Source: Streptomyces lydicus (GTDB lineage Bacteria; Actinomycetota; Actinomycetes; Streptomycetales; Streptomycetaceae). Taken from it: 64,000 bases of DNA. Shown piece by piece: positions 8,570-17,420 of the stretch. Position numbers and translations under genes: made by a program. The stretch is taken from the NCBI RefSeq assembly GCF_004125265.1, contig NZ_RDTE01000003.1, forward strand, positions 4,464,001 to 4,528,000, given 5' to 3'. The first letter of the stretch is position 1; the number at the start of each line of letters is the position of its first letter. Under the pieces are notes generated by a model that was given only the letters and a program-made list of their open reading frames with translations, made no database searches and was not told where the DNA came from.

Positions 8570-9544
8570 TCAGGCAGTCAGCTCCGCCGCGCTCCGGAAC
8601 GTCCGCCGATACGCCTGCGGTGACACCCCCACCGCACCGTGCAGATGCTGACGCAGGGAGGTGCCCGTGCCGAAGCCCGCGTGATGGGCGACGAGGTCGA
8701 TGGACCAGTCCGTGGTCTCCAGCAGATGCCGGGCGCGTTCGACGCGCTGGCCGGCGAGCCACTGGCCTGGGCTCATCCCGACCTCGTCACGGAAGCGCCG
8801 GGTGAGGGTGCGCACGCTGACCCGGGCGTGCGAGGCGAGGGCGTTCAGCGTGAGCGGCTCGCCGAGACGCTCCAGGGCCCATGCGCGGGTGGCCGCGGTG
8901 CCGCCCGCCGACGGGCCGGGGACGGGCAGCCGGATGAACTGGGCCTGACCGCCGTCCCGCCAGGGCGGCACCACACACAAGCGGGCCACTTCGTTGGCGA
9001 CGGCGCTGCCGTGGTCACGGCGCACGAGGTGCACACACAGGTCCACACCGGCGGCGGCACCGGCAGAAGTGAGGACGTCGCCGTCGTCGACGAAGAGCAC
9101 ATTGGGGTCGACACGGACCGTCGTGAAGAGGCGTTGCAACTGTGCGGCCTCCCGCCAGTGCGTGGTGGCCGGACGGTGATCGAGCAACCCCGCGGCGGCC
9201 AGTGCGAACGCACCGGTGCAGATCGCCACCATCCGGGTGCCGGGCCGTACGTGCTCCAGCACCTTGCGCAGTTCCTCGGGCAGCCGGCCGTCCTGGACGA
9301 TCGAGCCCAGCGCGTGGGACGGCGGGATGACGACGGTGTCCACACTCGCGAGCACGGAGGCGTCCTCGGCGACCGCAATGTCGTAGTCGGCCTCGGCGCT
9401 CACCGGACGCCCGTCCGGACTGCAGGTGACCACGGAGTAGAGGGGCTTGCCGTCGGCGCTGTGCGCGGCGCCGAAGATCCGCGCGGGGATCCCGAGCTCG
9501 AAGGGGACGACACCGTCCAGGGCGAGAACACCAACGCGATGCAT
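8570..9544 (-). CDS. GlxA-family transcriptional regulator (DJ-1/PfpI + AraC HTH)
   Basis: A 324-aa regulator. Residues about 3-170 form a DJ-1/PfpI-like domain (VGVLALDGVVPFELGIPARIF at the start; nucleophile-elbow-like AICTGAFALAAAGLL). The C-terminal about 100 residues are an AraC double helix-turn-helix (LGEPLTLNALASHARVSVRTLTRRFRDEVGMSPGQWL, then a second HTH). Such proteins sense a small metabolite through the DJ-1 domain. The ATG at 9544 faces the oxidoreductase gene at 9688 across a 143-bp divergent promoter, which suggests that gene is its target. Confidence 0.9.
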   Translation of the reverse strand: MHRVGVLALDGVVPFELGIPARIFGAAHSADGKPLYSVVTCSPDGRPVSAEADYDIAVAEDASVLASVDTVVIPPSHALGSIVQDGRLPEELRKVLEHVRPGTRMVAICTGAFALAAAGLLDHRPATTHWREAAQLQRLFTTVRVDPNVLFVDDGDVLTSAGAAAGVDLCVHLVRRDHGSAVANEVARLCVVPPWRDGGQAQFIRLPVPGPSAGGTAATRAWALERLGEPLTLNALASHARVSVRTLTRRFRDEVGMSPGQWLAGQRVERARHLLETTDWSIDLVAHHAGFGTGTSLRQHLHGAVGVSPQAYRRTFRSAAELTA

Positions 9545-9687
9545 GACCCGATTCTTTCAAACGTTGGCCATCTGGACACCGCTGGGTCCGTGCCCGCCGC
9601 GCAAAGCTGGCAGCACCCCGGGAAACGCGGCCGCCCAGCGGCGCGGAACGCCCGTCATCGCCGTAGGCCCCAGTACCAAGGAGACCC

Positions 9688-10653
9688 ATGTCCGAGACCC
9701 GGACCCCGCAGATGCGTGCCGTCAGCCAGGACACCGCCGGTGGCCCCGACGTCCTCAAGATGATCACCACCGACCGGCCGGTACCCGGCCCGACGGAGAT
9801 CCTGGTCCGGGTGCACGCCGCGGGCGTCAATCCGACCGACTGGAAGAGCCGCACCCAGGGCGCGTTCCTCAGCGGGGCCAAGGCCCCCTTCACCTTGGGC
9901 TTCGATGTCTCCGGCGTGGTCGAGGCGGTCGGGCTCGGTGTGACCGTCTTCGCGCCGGGCGACAAGGTCTTCGGCATGCCCCGCTTCCCGCACCCCGCCG
10001 GGGCCTACGCGGAGTACGTCACCGCCCCGGCGCGCCACTTCGCCCACCTCCCTGCGAACCTGGATCACGTCCAGGGGGCCGCCCTCCCGCTGGCGTCGCT
10101 GACGGCCTGGCAGGCCCTGGTCGACACCGCGAACGTGCAGCCGGGCTCGCGGGTGCTGATCCACGCCGCGGCAGGCGGAGTCGGCCACCTGGCCGTACAG
10201 ATCGCCAAGTCCCGCGGCGCATACGTCATCGGCACCGCGCGGCAGGCCAAGCACGACTTCCTGCGTGGCCTGGGCGCCGATGAACTCGTCGACTACACCC
10301 GGCAGGACTTCGCGGAGACGGTGCGCGACATCGACATCGTCCTCGACACCATCGGCGGTGACTACGGAGCCCGCTCGCTGCGTACCCTGCGACCCGGCGG
10401 CACGCTGGTGTCGATCCTGCCGCTGGACGACTCCTTCCCGGCCGCGCAGGCACGCGAGGCAGGCATCCGCGCGGGGTTCCTGCTCGTCGAGCCGGACCAG
10501 TCCGGACTGCGCGCCGTCGCCGACCTGGTGAACAGCGGAAAGCTGCAGGTCACGGTCGACACCGTGCTGCCTCTCCAGGAGGCCGCGAAGGCGCACACCC
10601 TCGGCGAGACCGGCCGCACCACCGGAAAGATCGTCCTGTCCGTCGCGCCCTGA
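9688..10653 (+). CDS. NADPH:quinone oxidoreductase-like MDR enzyme
   Basis: A 321-aa medium-chain dehydrogenase/reductase of the zinc-free quinone oxidoreductase type. The Rossmann dinucleotide motif is IHAAAGGVGHLAVQIAKSRGA, and the N-terminal GroES-like domain contains GVNPTDWKSRTQG. No zinc-ligand cysteines are present at the usual sites. The C-terminal LPLQEAAKAHTLGETGRTTGKIVLSV is the typical end. It likely reduces quinones or reactive carbonyls with NADPH in the cytosol. The ATG at 9688 follows AAGGAG. It is divergent from a GlxA-type regulator, the likely controller. Confidence 0.9.
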   Translation: MSETRTPQMRAVSQDTAGGPDVLKMITTDRPVPGPTEILVRVHAAGVNPTDWKSRTQGAFLSGAKAPFTLGFDVSGVVEAVGLGVTVFAPGDKVFGMPRFPHPAGAYAEYVTAPARHFAHLPANLDHVQGAALPLASLTAWQALVDTANVQPGSRVLIHAAAGGVGHLAVQIAKSRGAYVIGTARQAKHDFLRGLGADELVDYTRQDFAETVRDIDIVLDTIGGDYGARSLRTLRPGGTLVSILPLDDSFPAAQAREAGIRAGFLLVEPDQSGLRAVADLVNSGKLQVTVDTVLPLQEAAKAHTLGETGRTTGKIVLSVAP

Positions 10654-10664
10654 CGGCGGTCATC

Positions 10665-10704
10665 GGGCGGCGTCCGTCATGCGCTGTGCGCCGCGGACGC
10701 GCCC
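10665..10704. terminator. Convergent terminator hairpin (qor-like / dnaB)
   Basis: GGGCGGCGTCCG (10665-10676) can pair with CGGACGCGCCC (10694-10704) with one bulged G. It lies between the convergent ends of the oxidoreductase gene and dnaB, so it could terminate both. It has no T-run, as is usual in this GC range. Confidence 0.5.
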
Positions 10705-10705
10705 C

Positions 10706-12181
10706 TCAGGTCTGCGCCATGTCCACGAAGCGTGAGTAGTGGCCCTGGAACGCGACCGTGATCGTCGCCGTGGGGCCGTTACGGTGCTTCGCCACGATCA
10801 GGTCGGCCTCGCCTGCCCGCGGGGACTCCTTCTCATAGGCGTCCTCGCGGTGCAGCAGGATGACCATGTCGGCGTCCTGCTCGATCGAACCGGATTCACG
10901 CAGGTCGGAGACCATCGGCTTCTTGTCCGTACGCTGCTCGGGACCACGGTTCAGCTGGGAGAGCGCAATCACCGGGAGCTCCAGCTCCTTCGCCAGCAGC
11001 TTGAGGTTTCGGGACATGTCCGAGACCTCCTGCTGGCGGCTCTCGGCGCGCTTCGAGCCGCCGGACTGCATCAGCTGGAGGTAGTCGATGACCACCAGCT
11101 TCAGTTCGTTGCGCTGCTTGAGCCGACGGCACTTGGCGCGGATCTCCATCATCGACAGGTTCGGCGAATCGTCGATGTACAGCGGCGCGGCGGAGACATC
11201 CGGCATCCGGCGCGCCAGCCGTGTCCAGTCCTCGTCCGTCATGCTGCCGGAGCGCATGTGATGCAGCGCGACCCGCGCCTCGGCGGACAGCAGACGCATC
11301 GCGATCTCGTTGCGCCCCATTTCCAGCGAGAAGATCACGCTCGGCAGGTTGCTCTTGATCGAGCAGGCCCGCGCGAAGTCCAGCGCCAGGGTCGACTTAC
11401 CCATGGCGGGACGGGCCGCGATCACGATCATCTGGCCGGGGTGCAGGCCGTTCGTGAGGGAATCCAGGTCGGTGAAGCCTGTCGGCACGCCCGTCATCTG
11501 GCCCTGGCGCGAGCCGATCGCCTCGATCTCGTCGAGGGCGCCCTCCATGATGTCGCCGAGCGGAAGGTAGTCCTCGCTGGTCCGCTGCTCGGTGACGGCG
11601 TAGATCTCCGCCTGGGCGCTGTTGACGATCTCGTCGACATCGCCGTCCGCGGCGTATCCCATCTGCGTGATGCGGGTGCCGGCCTCGACCAGCCGGCGCA
11701 GCACCGCCCGCTCATGGACGATCTCGGCGTAGTACTCGGCGTTGGCGGCCGTCGGTACGGACTGGACGAGCGTGTGCAGATACGAGGCGCCGCCGACCCG
11801 CGCGATCTCGCCGCGCTTGGTCAGCTCCGCGGCGATGGTGATCGGGTCGGCGGGCTCGCCCTTGGCGTACAGGTCGAGGATCGCCTGGTAGACCAGCTCA
11901 TGGGCGGGGCGGTAGAAGTCCTCGCCCTTGAGAACCTCGACGACATCCGCGATCGCGTCCTTGGACAGCAGCATGCCGCCGAGCACGGACTGCTCGGCAT
12001 CCAGGTCCTGTGGGGGGACGCGCTCGAACCCGCCTGCCCAGGAGCCGCCGTCGTCGTCACGTTCCTGGCGGTCGCCGCGGCCGCGTCCCTTGCCCTCGCC
12101 CCGCCGGGAGCGGGCGGCCGGCAGCAGGTCGCTGGGACCGGAGTCCGCCCAGGGGTCTTCCATGGGCTCGGGAATGCTCAC
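10706..12181 (-). CDS. dnaB: Replicative DNA helicase DnaB
   Basis: A 491-aa hexameric 5-prime to 3-prime helicase of the replisome. A disordered basic N-terminus of about 50 residues leads into the N-terminal collar domain (PPQDLDAEQSVLGGMLLSKDAI). The RecA-like domain has Walker A ARPAMGKST at about 256-264 and Walker B LVVIDYLQLM. The DnaB signature regions ALSQLNRGPEQRTDKKP and DLRESGSIEQDADMV follow. The length is normal for actinobacterial DnaB with no intein. The GTG at 12181 has GGAGGAGGT upstream. A DnaA-box cluster lies in its promoter region, suggesting DnaA-linked control. Confidence 0.97.
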   Translation of the reverse strand: MSIPEPMEDPWADSGPSDLLPAARSRRGEGKGRGRGDRQERDDDGGSWAGGFERVPPQDLDAEQSVLGGMLLSKDAIADVVEVLKGEDFYRPAHELVYQAILDLYAKGEPADPITIAAELTKRGEIARVGGASYLHTLVQSVPTAANAEYYAEIVHERAVLRRLVEAGTRITQMGYAADGDVDEIVNSAQAEIYAVTEQRTSEDYLPLGDIMEGALDEIEAIGSRQGQMTGVPTGFTDLDSLTNGLHPGQMIVIAARPAMGKSTLALDFARACSIKSNLPSVIFSLEMGRNEIAMRLLSAEARVALHHMRSGSMTDEDWTRLARRMPDVSAAPLYIDDSPNLSMMEIRAKCRRLKQRNELKLVVIDYLQLMQSGGSKRAESRQQEVSDMSRNLKLLAKELELPVIALSQLNRGPEQRTDKKPMVSDLRESGSIEQDADMVILLHREDAYEKESPRAGEADLIVAKHRNGPTATITVAFQGHYSRFVDMAQT

Positions 12182-12363
12182 CCCGGCACCTCCTCCCGTC
12201 CGCGGCGCGGACCTTGCTGTGCTGTTCTTTCTTACGGCACAGCTCTGACAATCGAGACGCCCGACTCCGGTTACGGCGCGTCGAGTTCGGACGATTTCTC
12301 AGGCCGGAACAGGCGGCGGGTGCCGGACCACGGTAGGCCCGTGGGCACCGTCCGCCAATCTGG

Positions 12364-12626
12364 TTATCCACAGGCCATGTGGATGACTGGCCTACAGCTG
12401 TGGAGAAGTCCCCTGATCCTGTGCACGGCACGGGGGAAACTTCTGTGGACAAGCACACAATCACCCCACCCGCACCCGCCTGACCTGCAGTTTCCTCATC
12501 CATAGGCTGTGGGGAAGAAAAACTTCCCCACGCGGCTCAAGATCACGACAAACGGCACAGGGGAGGCAACCCCACACAGTGGAAAGTAAGGACTGCAAAG
12601 GGTTTGCATCTCTTACCTGTGGACGA
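12364..12626. promoter_or_regulatory. Cluster of DnaA boxes upstream of dnaB
   Basis: The 458-bp gap between dnaB and the MATE gene holds five 9-mers matching the Streptomyces DnaA-box consensus (T/C)(T/C)(G/A/C)TCCACA: TTATCCACA at 12364-12372 (+), and on the minus strand TCATCCACA at 12378-12386, TTCTCCACA at 12399-12407, the perfect TTGTCCACA at 12444-12452, and TCGTCCACA at 12618-12626. Weaker TTCCCCAC(A/G) copies at 12508-12516 and 12524-12532 form a 9-bp hairpin (12509-12517 with 12523-12531). The cluster may regulate dnaB or titrate DnaA. Confidence 0.7.
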
Positions 12627-12639
12627 TTACCTTGGGCGC

Positions 12640-13977
12640 ATGACCCAGGCTCCCGCGACACCGCGGCGCACCGACCGCCGCCATGACCGCGAGATCATCG
12701 CCCTCGCCCTGCCCGCCTTCGGCTCACTGGTCGCGGAACCTCTCTTCGTCATGGTCGACAGCGCCGTCATCGGCCATCTCGGCACTCCCCAGCTCGCCGG
12801 CCTGGGTATCGCCGCCGCCCTGCTCACCACCGCCGTCTCCGTCTTCGTCTTCCTCGCCTACGCGACCACCGCGGCGGTCGCCCGCAGGGTCGGCGCCGGC
12901 GATCTTCCCGCCGCCATCCGCCAGGGCATGGACGGCATCTGGCTCGCCCTGCTGCTCGGCGCCGCCGTCATCGTGGCCGTCCTGCCCACGGCCCCCTGGC
13001 TCGTCGAGGCCTTCGGCGCCTCCGCCACCGCCGCCCCGTACGCGGCGGCGTATCTGCGCATCAGCGCCCTCGGTATCCCCGCGATGCTCGTCGTGCTGGC
13101 CGCCACCGGCGTGCTCCGCGGGCTCCAGGACACCCGGACCCCGCTCTATGTCGCCATCGGCGGCTTCTCCGTCAACGCCGCGCTCAACGTCTGCCTGGTC
13201 TACGGCGCCGGGCTCGGCATCGCGGGCTCCGCCTGGGGCACGGTCATCGCCCAGTGCGGCATGGCCGCCGTCTACCTCACCGTGGTCATCCGCGGTGCGC
13301 GACGGCACGGCGCCTCGCTGCGCCCCGACATCGCAGGCATCCGCGCCTCGGCCCAGGCAGGGGTCCCGCTGCTGGTCCGTACGCTCTCGCTGCGCGCGGT
13401 GCTGATGATCGCCACCGCCGTTGCCGCCCGGCTCGGCGATGCCGAGGTCGCCGCGCATCAGATCGTGCTCACGCTGTGGTCCCTGCTGGCCTTCGCACTG
13501 GACGCCATCGCCATCGCCGGGCAGGCCATCATAGGCCGCTACCTCGGTGCGGAGGACCGCGACGGCGCCCGGGCCGCCTGCCATCGGATGGTCCAGTGGG
13601 GCATCGCCGCCGGCCTGGTCCTCGGTGTGCTGGTCGCGCTCACCCGCCCCTTGTTCATCCCCCTGTTCACCTCGGACCCCGCCGTGCAGGGCCCGCTGCT
13701 GAACACGCTCCTGGTCGTGGCCGTGACACAGCCGGTCTCCGGCATCGTCTTCATCCTCGACGGCGTCCTGATGGGCGCGGGGGACGGCCCGTATCTCGCC
13801 TGGGCCATGGTGGTGACACTGGCACTGTTCGCTCCGGCCGCGCTGGCCGTACCCGCCCTGGGCGGCGGACTGGTGGCGCTGTGGTGGGCCATGGCGCTGA
13901 TGATGACCGTCCGCATGCTGACTCTGTGGCTGCGTACCCGCTCCGGCCGGTGGATTGTGACAGGAGCCTCGCGCTGA
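12640..13977 (+). CDS. MATE-family multidrug efflux transporter (DinF-like)
   Basis: A 445-aa, about 12-helix multidrug and toxin extrusion protein, of the DinF/NorM fold in the plasma membrane. Typical segments are ALPAFGSLVAEPLFVMVDSAVIGHLG at the N-terminus, ATGVLRGLQDTRTPLYVA mid-protein, and AIIGRYLGAEDRDGAR at the start of the second half. It likely exports cationic compounds using an H+ or Na+ gradient. The ATG at 12640 is chosen because it starts just before the first helix; an upstream in-frame TTG at 12604 lies inside the DnaA-box region. The serine protease gene follows 41 bp downstream. Confidence 0.9.
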   Translation: MTQAPATPRRTDRRHDREIIALALPAFGSLVAEPLFVMVDSAVIGHLGTPQLAGLGIAAALLTTAVSVFVFLAYATTAAVARRVGAGDLPAAIRQGMDGIWLALLLGAAVIVAVLPTAPWLVEAFGASATAAPYAAAYLRISALGIPAMLVVLAATGVLRGLQDTRTPLYVAIGGFSVNAALNVCLVYGAGLGIAGSAWGTVIAQCGMAAVYLTVVIRGARRHGASLRPDIAGIRASAQAGVPLLVRTLSLRAVLMIATAVAARLGDAEVAAHQIVLTLWSLLAFALDAIAIAGQAIIGRYLGAEDRDGARAACHRMVQWGIAAGLVLGVLVALTRPLFIPLFTSDPAVQGPLLNTLLVVAVTQPVSGIVFILDGVLMGAGDGPYLAWAMVVTLALFAPAALAVPALGGGLVALWWAMALMMTVRMLTLWLRTRSGRWIVTGASR

Positions 13978-14018
13978 ACCATCTCCCGTAACACGCACCG
14001 CATGTCAATAATGACCGT

Positions 14019-14891
14019 GTGCGCTCGCTTGCCGGTAGGTCCGTGGTGCCCCTGACGGTCGTCGTCATGGTGGCTGCTGTCGTGGTGGGCTATGCCTCGG
14101 AGGGGGAGGGCGAGAGGAGCAGCAGCCGTGTCAGCGGTCACAGCAGCTTCGGCAAGTCCGGCGAATCCGGCCAAGATCCCCAGGATCAGGATCCCGCCGC
14201 GACGGCTCCGGCCGAAGACGGCAATGCCTACACTCCACGCCGTACCGAGCAGAACGCCCGGGTCGGCGTGGTCTTCGAGAAGGACGACTCCGGAGACCAC
14301 TTCTGTACGGCGAGCGTGGTGCAGAGCCCGGGCCGGAACATGCTCATCACCGCAGCGCACTGCGCCTTTGACGCGGACGCCGGAACGACGGTGAACGATC
14401 TCGTCTTTGCCCCCGACTACCGCGACCGCGACGAGCCCACCGGCCTCTGGAAGGTCAAGAAGGTGATCGTCGACGACCGCTGGGCCAAGTCGCAGGACGA
14501 GGATCTCGATGTCGCCTTCCTCGTGCTCGACAAGAAGAACGGCAAGCAGATCCAGGACGTCCTGGGCGGCAACACCCTGGGCATCGACCGTGGCTTCAAC
14601 AACGAGGTCAAGATCACCGGCTATCCGACCAGCCGTGACACCCCGATCTCCTGCCAGAACCGCACCACGAAATACAGCGACACCCAGATGCGCATCCAGT
14701 GCACCGACTTCGAGGGCGGGACCAGCGGCAGCCCCTGGCTGGCCGACTACGACCCCAAGAGCCACACCGGCACGGTCATCGGTGTTCTCGGCGGCCATGA
14801 AGGCGGTGGCGACGAAGACGATGTCTCCTACGCCGCGTACTTCGACGACGACGTCGCCGAGCTCTACCGGCGCGCTCAGGACGAGGACTGA
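14019..14891 (+). CDS. Secreted or anchored trypsin-like serine protease
   Basis: A 290-aa S1-family (chymotrypsin/V8-like) peptidase. An N-terminal hydrophobic segment (VVPLTVVVMVAAVVVGYAS) acts as signal peptide or anchor, followed by a Ser/Gly/Asp-rich linker. The catalytic triad is visible as ITAAHC (His), EDLDVAFLVLD (Asp) and FEGGTSGSPW (Ser). Two further cysteines (FCTASV with AHC; SCQNRT with IQCTD) are placed for disulfides. The GTG start at 14019 gives the signal sequence immediately. The function outside the membrane is unknown. It converges on rplI with a shared strong terminator. Confidence 0.86.
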   Translation: MRSLAGRSVVPLTVVVMVAAVVVGYASEGEGERSSSRVSGHSSFGKSGESGQDPQDQDPAATAPAEDGNAYTPRRTEQNARVGVVFEKDDSGDHFCTASVVQSPGRNMLITAAHCAFDADAGTTVNDLVFAPDYRDRDEPTGLWKVKKVIVDDRWAKSQDEDLDVAFLVLDKKNGKQIQDVLGGNTLGIDRGFNNEVKITGYPTSRDTPISCQNRTTKYSDTQMRIQCTDFEGGTSGSPWLADYDPKSHTGTVIGVLGGHEGGGDEDDVSYAAYFDDDVAELYRRAQDED

Positions 14892-14920
14892 CAGCCGGCT
14901 GCCGGCGCCCCGGACACGGC

Positions 14921-14959
14921 GAAGGGCCGCACCCCGATGGTGACGGGATGCGGCCCTTC
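14921..14959. terminator. Bidirectional terminator between protease gene and rplI
   Basis: A 16-bp stem (arm GAAGGGCCGCACCCCG at 14921-14936, with its near-exact complement ending at 14959; one G-T wobble) with a short loop lies between convergent genes. It should end both the protease transcript and the rpsF-ssb-rpsR-rplI transcript. Confidence 0.85.
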
Positions 14960-14974
14960 GGCGTGGTGCGGAAA

Positions 14975-15421
14975 CTACGCGGCGACGACCTCGACGCCGA
15001 GCTTCGCCACGACCTCGGCGTGCAGACGCACGGAGATCTGGTGCGCGCCCAGGGTCTTGATCGGCGAGCCGAACTCGACACGACGCTTGTCGACGTCCGG
15101 ACCACCGGCGGCCTTGATCGCCGAGGCGACATCGGCCGGGGTGACGGAGCCGAACAGGCGGCCCGCGTCGCCGGCGCGAACGGCCAGCTTCACGTTGACG
15201 CCCTCGAGCCGGCCCTTGACCTCGTTGGCCTGCTCGATCGTGGCGATCTCGCGGATCTTGCGACCGCGGCGGATCTGCTCGACGTCCTTCTCGCCACCCT
15301 TGGTCCAGCGGATCGCGAAACCGCGCGGGACCAGGTAGTTACGGGCGTACCCGTCGCGGACGTCAACGACGTCGCCGGCGGTGCCGAGGCCGGAGACCTC
15401 GTGGGTGAGGATGATCTTCAT
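14975..15421 (-). CDS. rplI: 50S ribosomal protein L9 (bL9)
   Basis: A 148-aa large-subunit protein. The N-terminal signature MKIILTHEVSGLGTAGDVVDV then VRDGYARNYLVPRGFA is diagnostic of bL9. A central helix and the C-terminal rRNA-binding domain (LFGSVTPADVASAIKAAGG) follow. It is the last gene of the rpsF-ssb-rpsR-rplI operon, 18 bp after rpsR, and is followed by a strong terminator. Confidence 0.98.
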   Translation of the reverse strand: MKIILTHEVSGLGTAGDVVDVRDGYARNYLVPRGFAIRWTKGGEKDVEQIRRGRKIREIATIEQANEVKGRLEGVNVKLAVRAGDAGRLFGSVTPADVASAIKAAGGPDVDKRRVEFGSPIKTLGAHQISVRLHAEVVAKLGVEVVAA

Positions 15422-15439
15422 GATTCGGTCACCCTTCCC

Positions 15440-15676
15440 TTATCGCGCGGTGGACGTGTAGGGCAGCAGCGCCATCTCACGGCTGTTCTTCACGGCCGTG
15501 GCGACGTCACGCTGGTGCTGAGTGCAGTTGCCGGTGACTCGGCGGGCACGGATCTTGCCGCGGTCGGAGATGAACTTCCGCAGCAGGTTCGTGTCCTTGT
15601 AGTCGACGTAGGAGATCTTCTCCTTGCAGAACACGCAAACCTTCTTCTTAGGCTTGCGAGCAGGCGGCTTCGCCAT
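15440..15676 (-). CDS. rpsR: 30S ribosomal protein S18 (bS18), zinc-type
   Basis: A 78-aa small-subunit protein with KPKKKVCVFCKEKI and later VTGNCTQHQRDVATAVKNSREMALLPY. The CxxC pair plus a further Cys and His is the C+ (zinc-binding) form of S18. Actinobacteria often carry a second, cysteine-free copy under Zur control elsewhere; that is not visible in this window. It is operonic with ssb and rplI. Confidence 0.97.
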   Translation of the reverse strand: MAKPPARKPKKKVCVFCKEKISYVDYKDTNLLRKFISDRGKIRARRVTGNCTQHQRDVATAVKNSREMALLPYTSTAR

Positions 15677-15741
15677 TATCTCTCTCCAATGAGTTCAAGA
15701 AGTTTGTGCTGACGCCCTCAAAGGCCCCTGGCCGCCTCACG

Positions 15742-15765
15742 GCGCTGTTTCACGTGAAACAGCGC
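15742..15765. promoter_or_regulatory. parS (15747-15760) within a 24-bp palindrome inside the ribosomal operon
   Basis: An exact parS extended by 5 bp of symmetry on each side. It sits in the 112-bp gap between ssb and rpsR, so it is transcribed within the operon. The hairpin could modulate read-through from ssb into rpsR. Confidence 0.88.
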
Positions 15766-15788
15766 GGAGTCGGGCCGGCTGTACGGAC

Positions 15789-16379
15789 CTAGAAGGGCGG
15801 CTCGTCCGAGTAGCCACCGCCGGAGCTACCGCCCCAGCCACCGCCGCCACCCTGCTGACCGCCGCCGGCCGGGCCATTGGTCGCCCACGGGTCGTCGGCG
15901 GGAGCACCGCCGCCACCCTGCTGGCCGCCGCCGGGGCCGCCGCCCCAGCCGCCGCCACCCTGGCCACCGCCCTGCTGACCGCCGCCGAAGCCGCCGCCGC
16001 CCTGGCCACCGCGACCACTGGTCTTGGTGATCTTGGCCGTGGCGTTCTTCAGGCTCGCGCCGACTTCCTCGACGTCGAGCTCGTAGACCGTGCGCTTCAC
16101 GCCCTCGCGGTCCTCGTACGACCGCTGCTTGAGGCGGCCCTGGACGACCACGCGGGTACCCCGCGTCAGGGACTCGGCGACGTTCTCCGCCGCCTGACGC
16201 CACACCGAGCAGGTCAGGAACAGGCTCTCGCCGTCCTTCCACTCATTGGTCTGACGGTCGAAAGTGCGGGGAGTGGACGCGACGCGGAACTTCGCGACCG
16301 CCGCACCGGACGGGGTGAAGCGCAGCTCGGGGTCGTCGACAAGATTGCCGACAACCGTGATGACGGTCTCGCCTGCCAT
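15789..16379 (-). CDS. ssb: Single-stranded DNA-binding protein
   Basis: A 196-aa SSB. The OB-fold spans about residues 1-115 (METVITVVGNLVDDPELRFTPSGAAVAKFRVAS-type start, then WRQAAENVAESLTRGTRVVVQGRLKQRSYEDREG). A long Gly/Gln-rich linker (about 125-185) of GGGQQGGGQGGGG repeats follows. The acidic-aromatic tail ends YSDEPPF, the conserved tip that docks replication and repair proteins. It coats single-stranded DNA at forks. It lies in the usual operon position between rpsF and rpsR. Confidence 0.97.
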   Translation of the reverse strand: MAGETVITVVGNLVDDPELRFTPSGAAVAKFRVASTPRTFDRQTNEWKDGESLFLTCSVWRQAAENVAESLTRGTRVVVQGRLKQRSYEDREGVKRTVYELDVEEVGASLKNATAKITKTSGRGGQGGGGFGGGQQGGGQGGGGWGGGPGGGQQGGGGAPADDPWATNGPAGGGQQGGGGGWGGSSGGGYSDEPPF

Positions 16380-16461
16380 TAGGGGAACCTCTCGGCGGGT
16401 GTGCTGCTGGCTGCTGGTGTTGCTGCTACTCGGACCCGGTTACCGCTGGACGCTTGCGCGC

Positions 16462-16752
16462 TCAGTGGGTCTCGGGACGAAGGACCTTGGTCCGGAGGAC
16501 CGACTCGTTCAGGTTCATCTGACGGTCGAGCTCCTTGACGACCGCAGGCTCGGCCTGCAGGTCGATGACCGAGTAGATGCCCTCGGGCTTCTTCTTGATC
16601 TCGTAAGAGAGACGACGACGGCCCCAGGTGTCGACCTTCTCGACCTTTCCGTTGCCCTCACGGACGACGGAGAGGAAGTTCTCGATCAGCGGGGAGACAG
16701 CGCGCTCCTCGAGATCGGGGTCGAGGATGACCATCACCTCGTAGTGACGCAT
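16462..16752 (-). CDS. rpsF: 30S ribosomal protein S6 (bS6)
   Basis: A 96-aa small-subunit protein that pairs with S18. It reads [19 protein letters not shown] ... [23 protein letters not shown], the bS6 signature. The ATG at 16752 has AGGAGGT at ideal spacing; an in-frame upstream start would place that Shine-Dalgarno inside the gene. It is the first gene of the rpsF-ssb-rpsR-rplI operon, whose promoter must lie in 16753-16980. Confidence 0.97.
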
Positions 16753-16980
16753 GTAGAACCCACCTCCTTTGGACTCAGCGGCCACGGTCGTTCCGTGGCA
16801 GGAGGGTCGTATGCGTTCCGCACCGAGCCCGTCCGGTCATCCGGACAGACATAGGCGCAGACCGTACAGAGTACCTGCCTGAAGCCTTCCGGTTGAAATC
16901 CGCCCGCTCCACCCCTCAATCTGGAACACAACGGGTGTGAGCGGCGTTACAGTGCGCCGCCCTGTCATCGGAGGTGCCGT

Positions 16981-17298
16981 ATGGCACAGGCAGCACGGAC
17001 CCAGCGCAGTCTGCTCTCGCTTCTCAACAGCGACGGCAAGGACCATCCCGTCGAGAACACCATCGCCATTGTGACCGTGGTTCTCGGCGCGATCGCCATC
17101 TTCACCACGCTCTCTCCCAGCCTGCACCTGGTCAGCTCCTGGGTCGGCCTGATCGGAATCGGCACCGGCCTGTGGGGACAGTTCATCTCGTCGACGACGG
17201 GTGAACGCTTCCTGTTGATCATCGGCCTCGGGGCGGCGGCCGTCGGTTTCTACCTCGGCCTGGCGCACGGCGGCCTCTTCGGCGGCGTGATCGGCTAG
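16981..17298 (+). CDS. Small membrane protein of unknown function
   Basis: A 105-aa protein with about three predicted transmembrane helices (TIAIVTVVLGAIAIFTTLS; LVSSWVGLIGIGTGLWGQFI; FLLIIGLGAAAVGFYLGLA) and a short cytosolic N-terminus. The ATG at 16981 has GGAGGT upstream. I do not recognise a family. Its position between rpsF (divergent) and the FemX-like gene is all the context visible. Confidence 0.8.
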   Translation: MAQAARTQRSLLSLLNSDGKDHPVENTIAIVTVVLGAIAIFTTLSPSLHLVSSWVGLIGIGTGLWGQFISSTTGERFLLIIGLGAAAVGFYLGLAHGGLFGGVIG

Positions 17299-17420
17299 CC
17301 GATACGGCATACGGGGCTCCGTCCCGTATGGCCCAGACGGGGCGCTCCGCGGTCACAGTAGGCTTCGGCGCGAGAGCCGGAGCCCCACCAAGGGGACACA
17401 CCTGCCGAGGAGCGCCCCGC

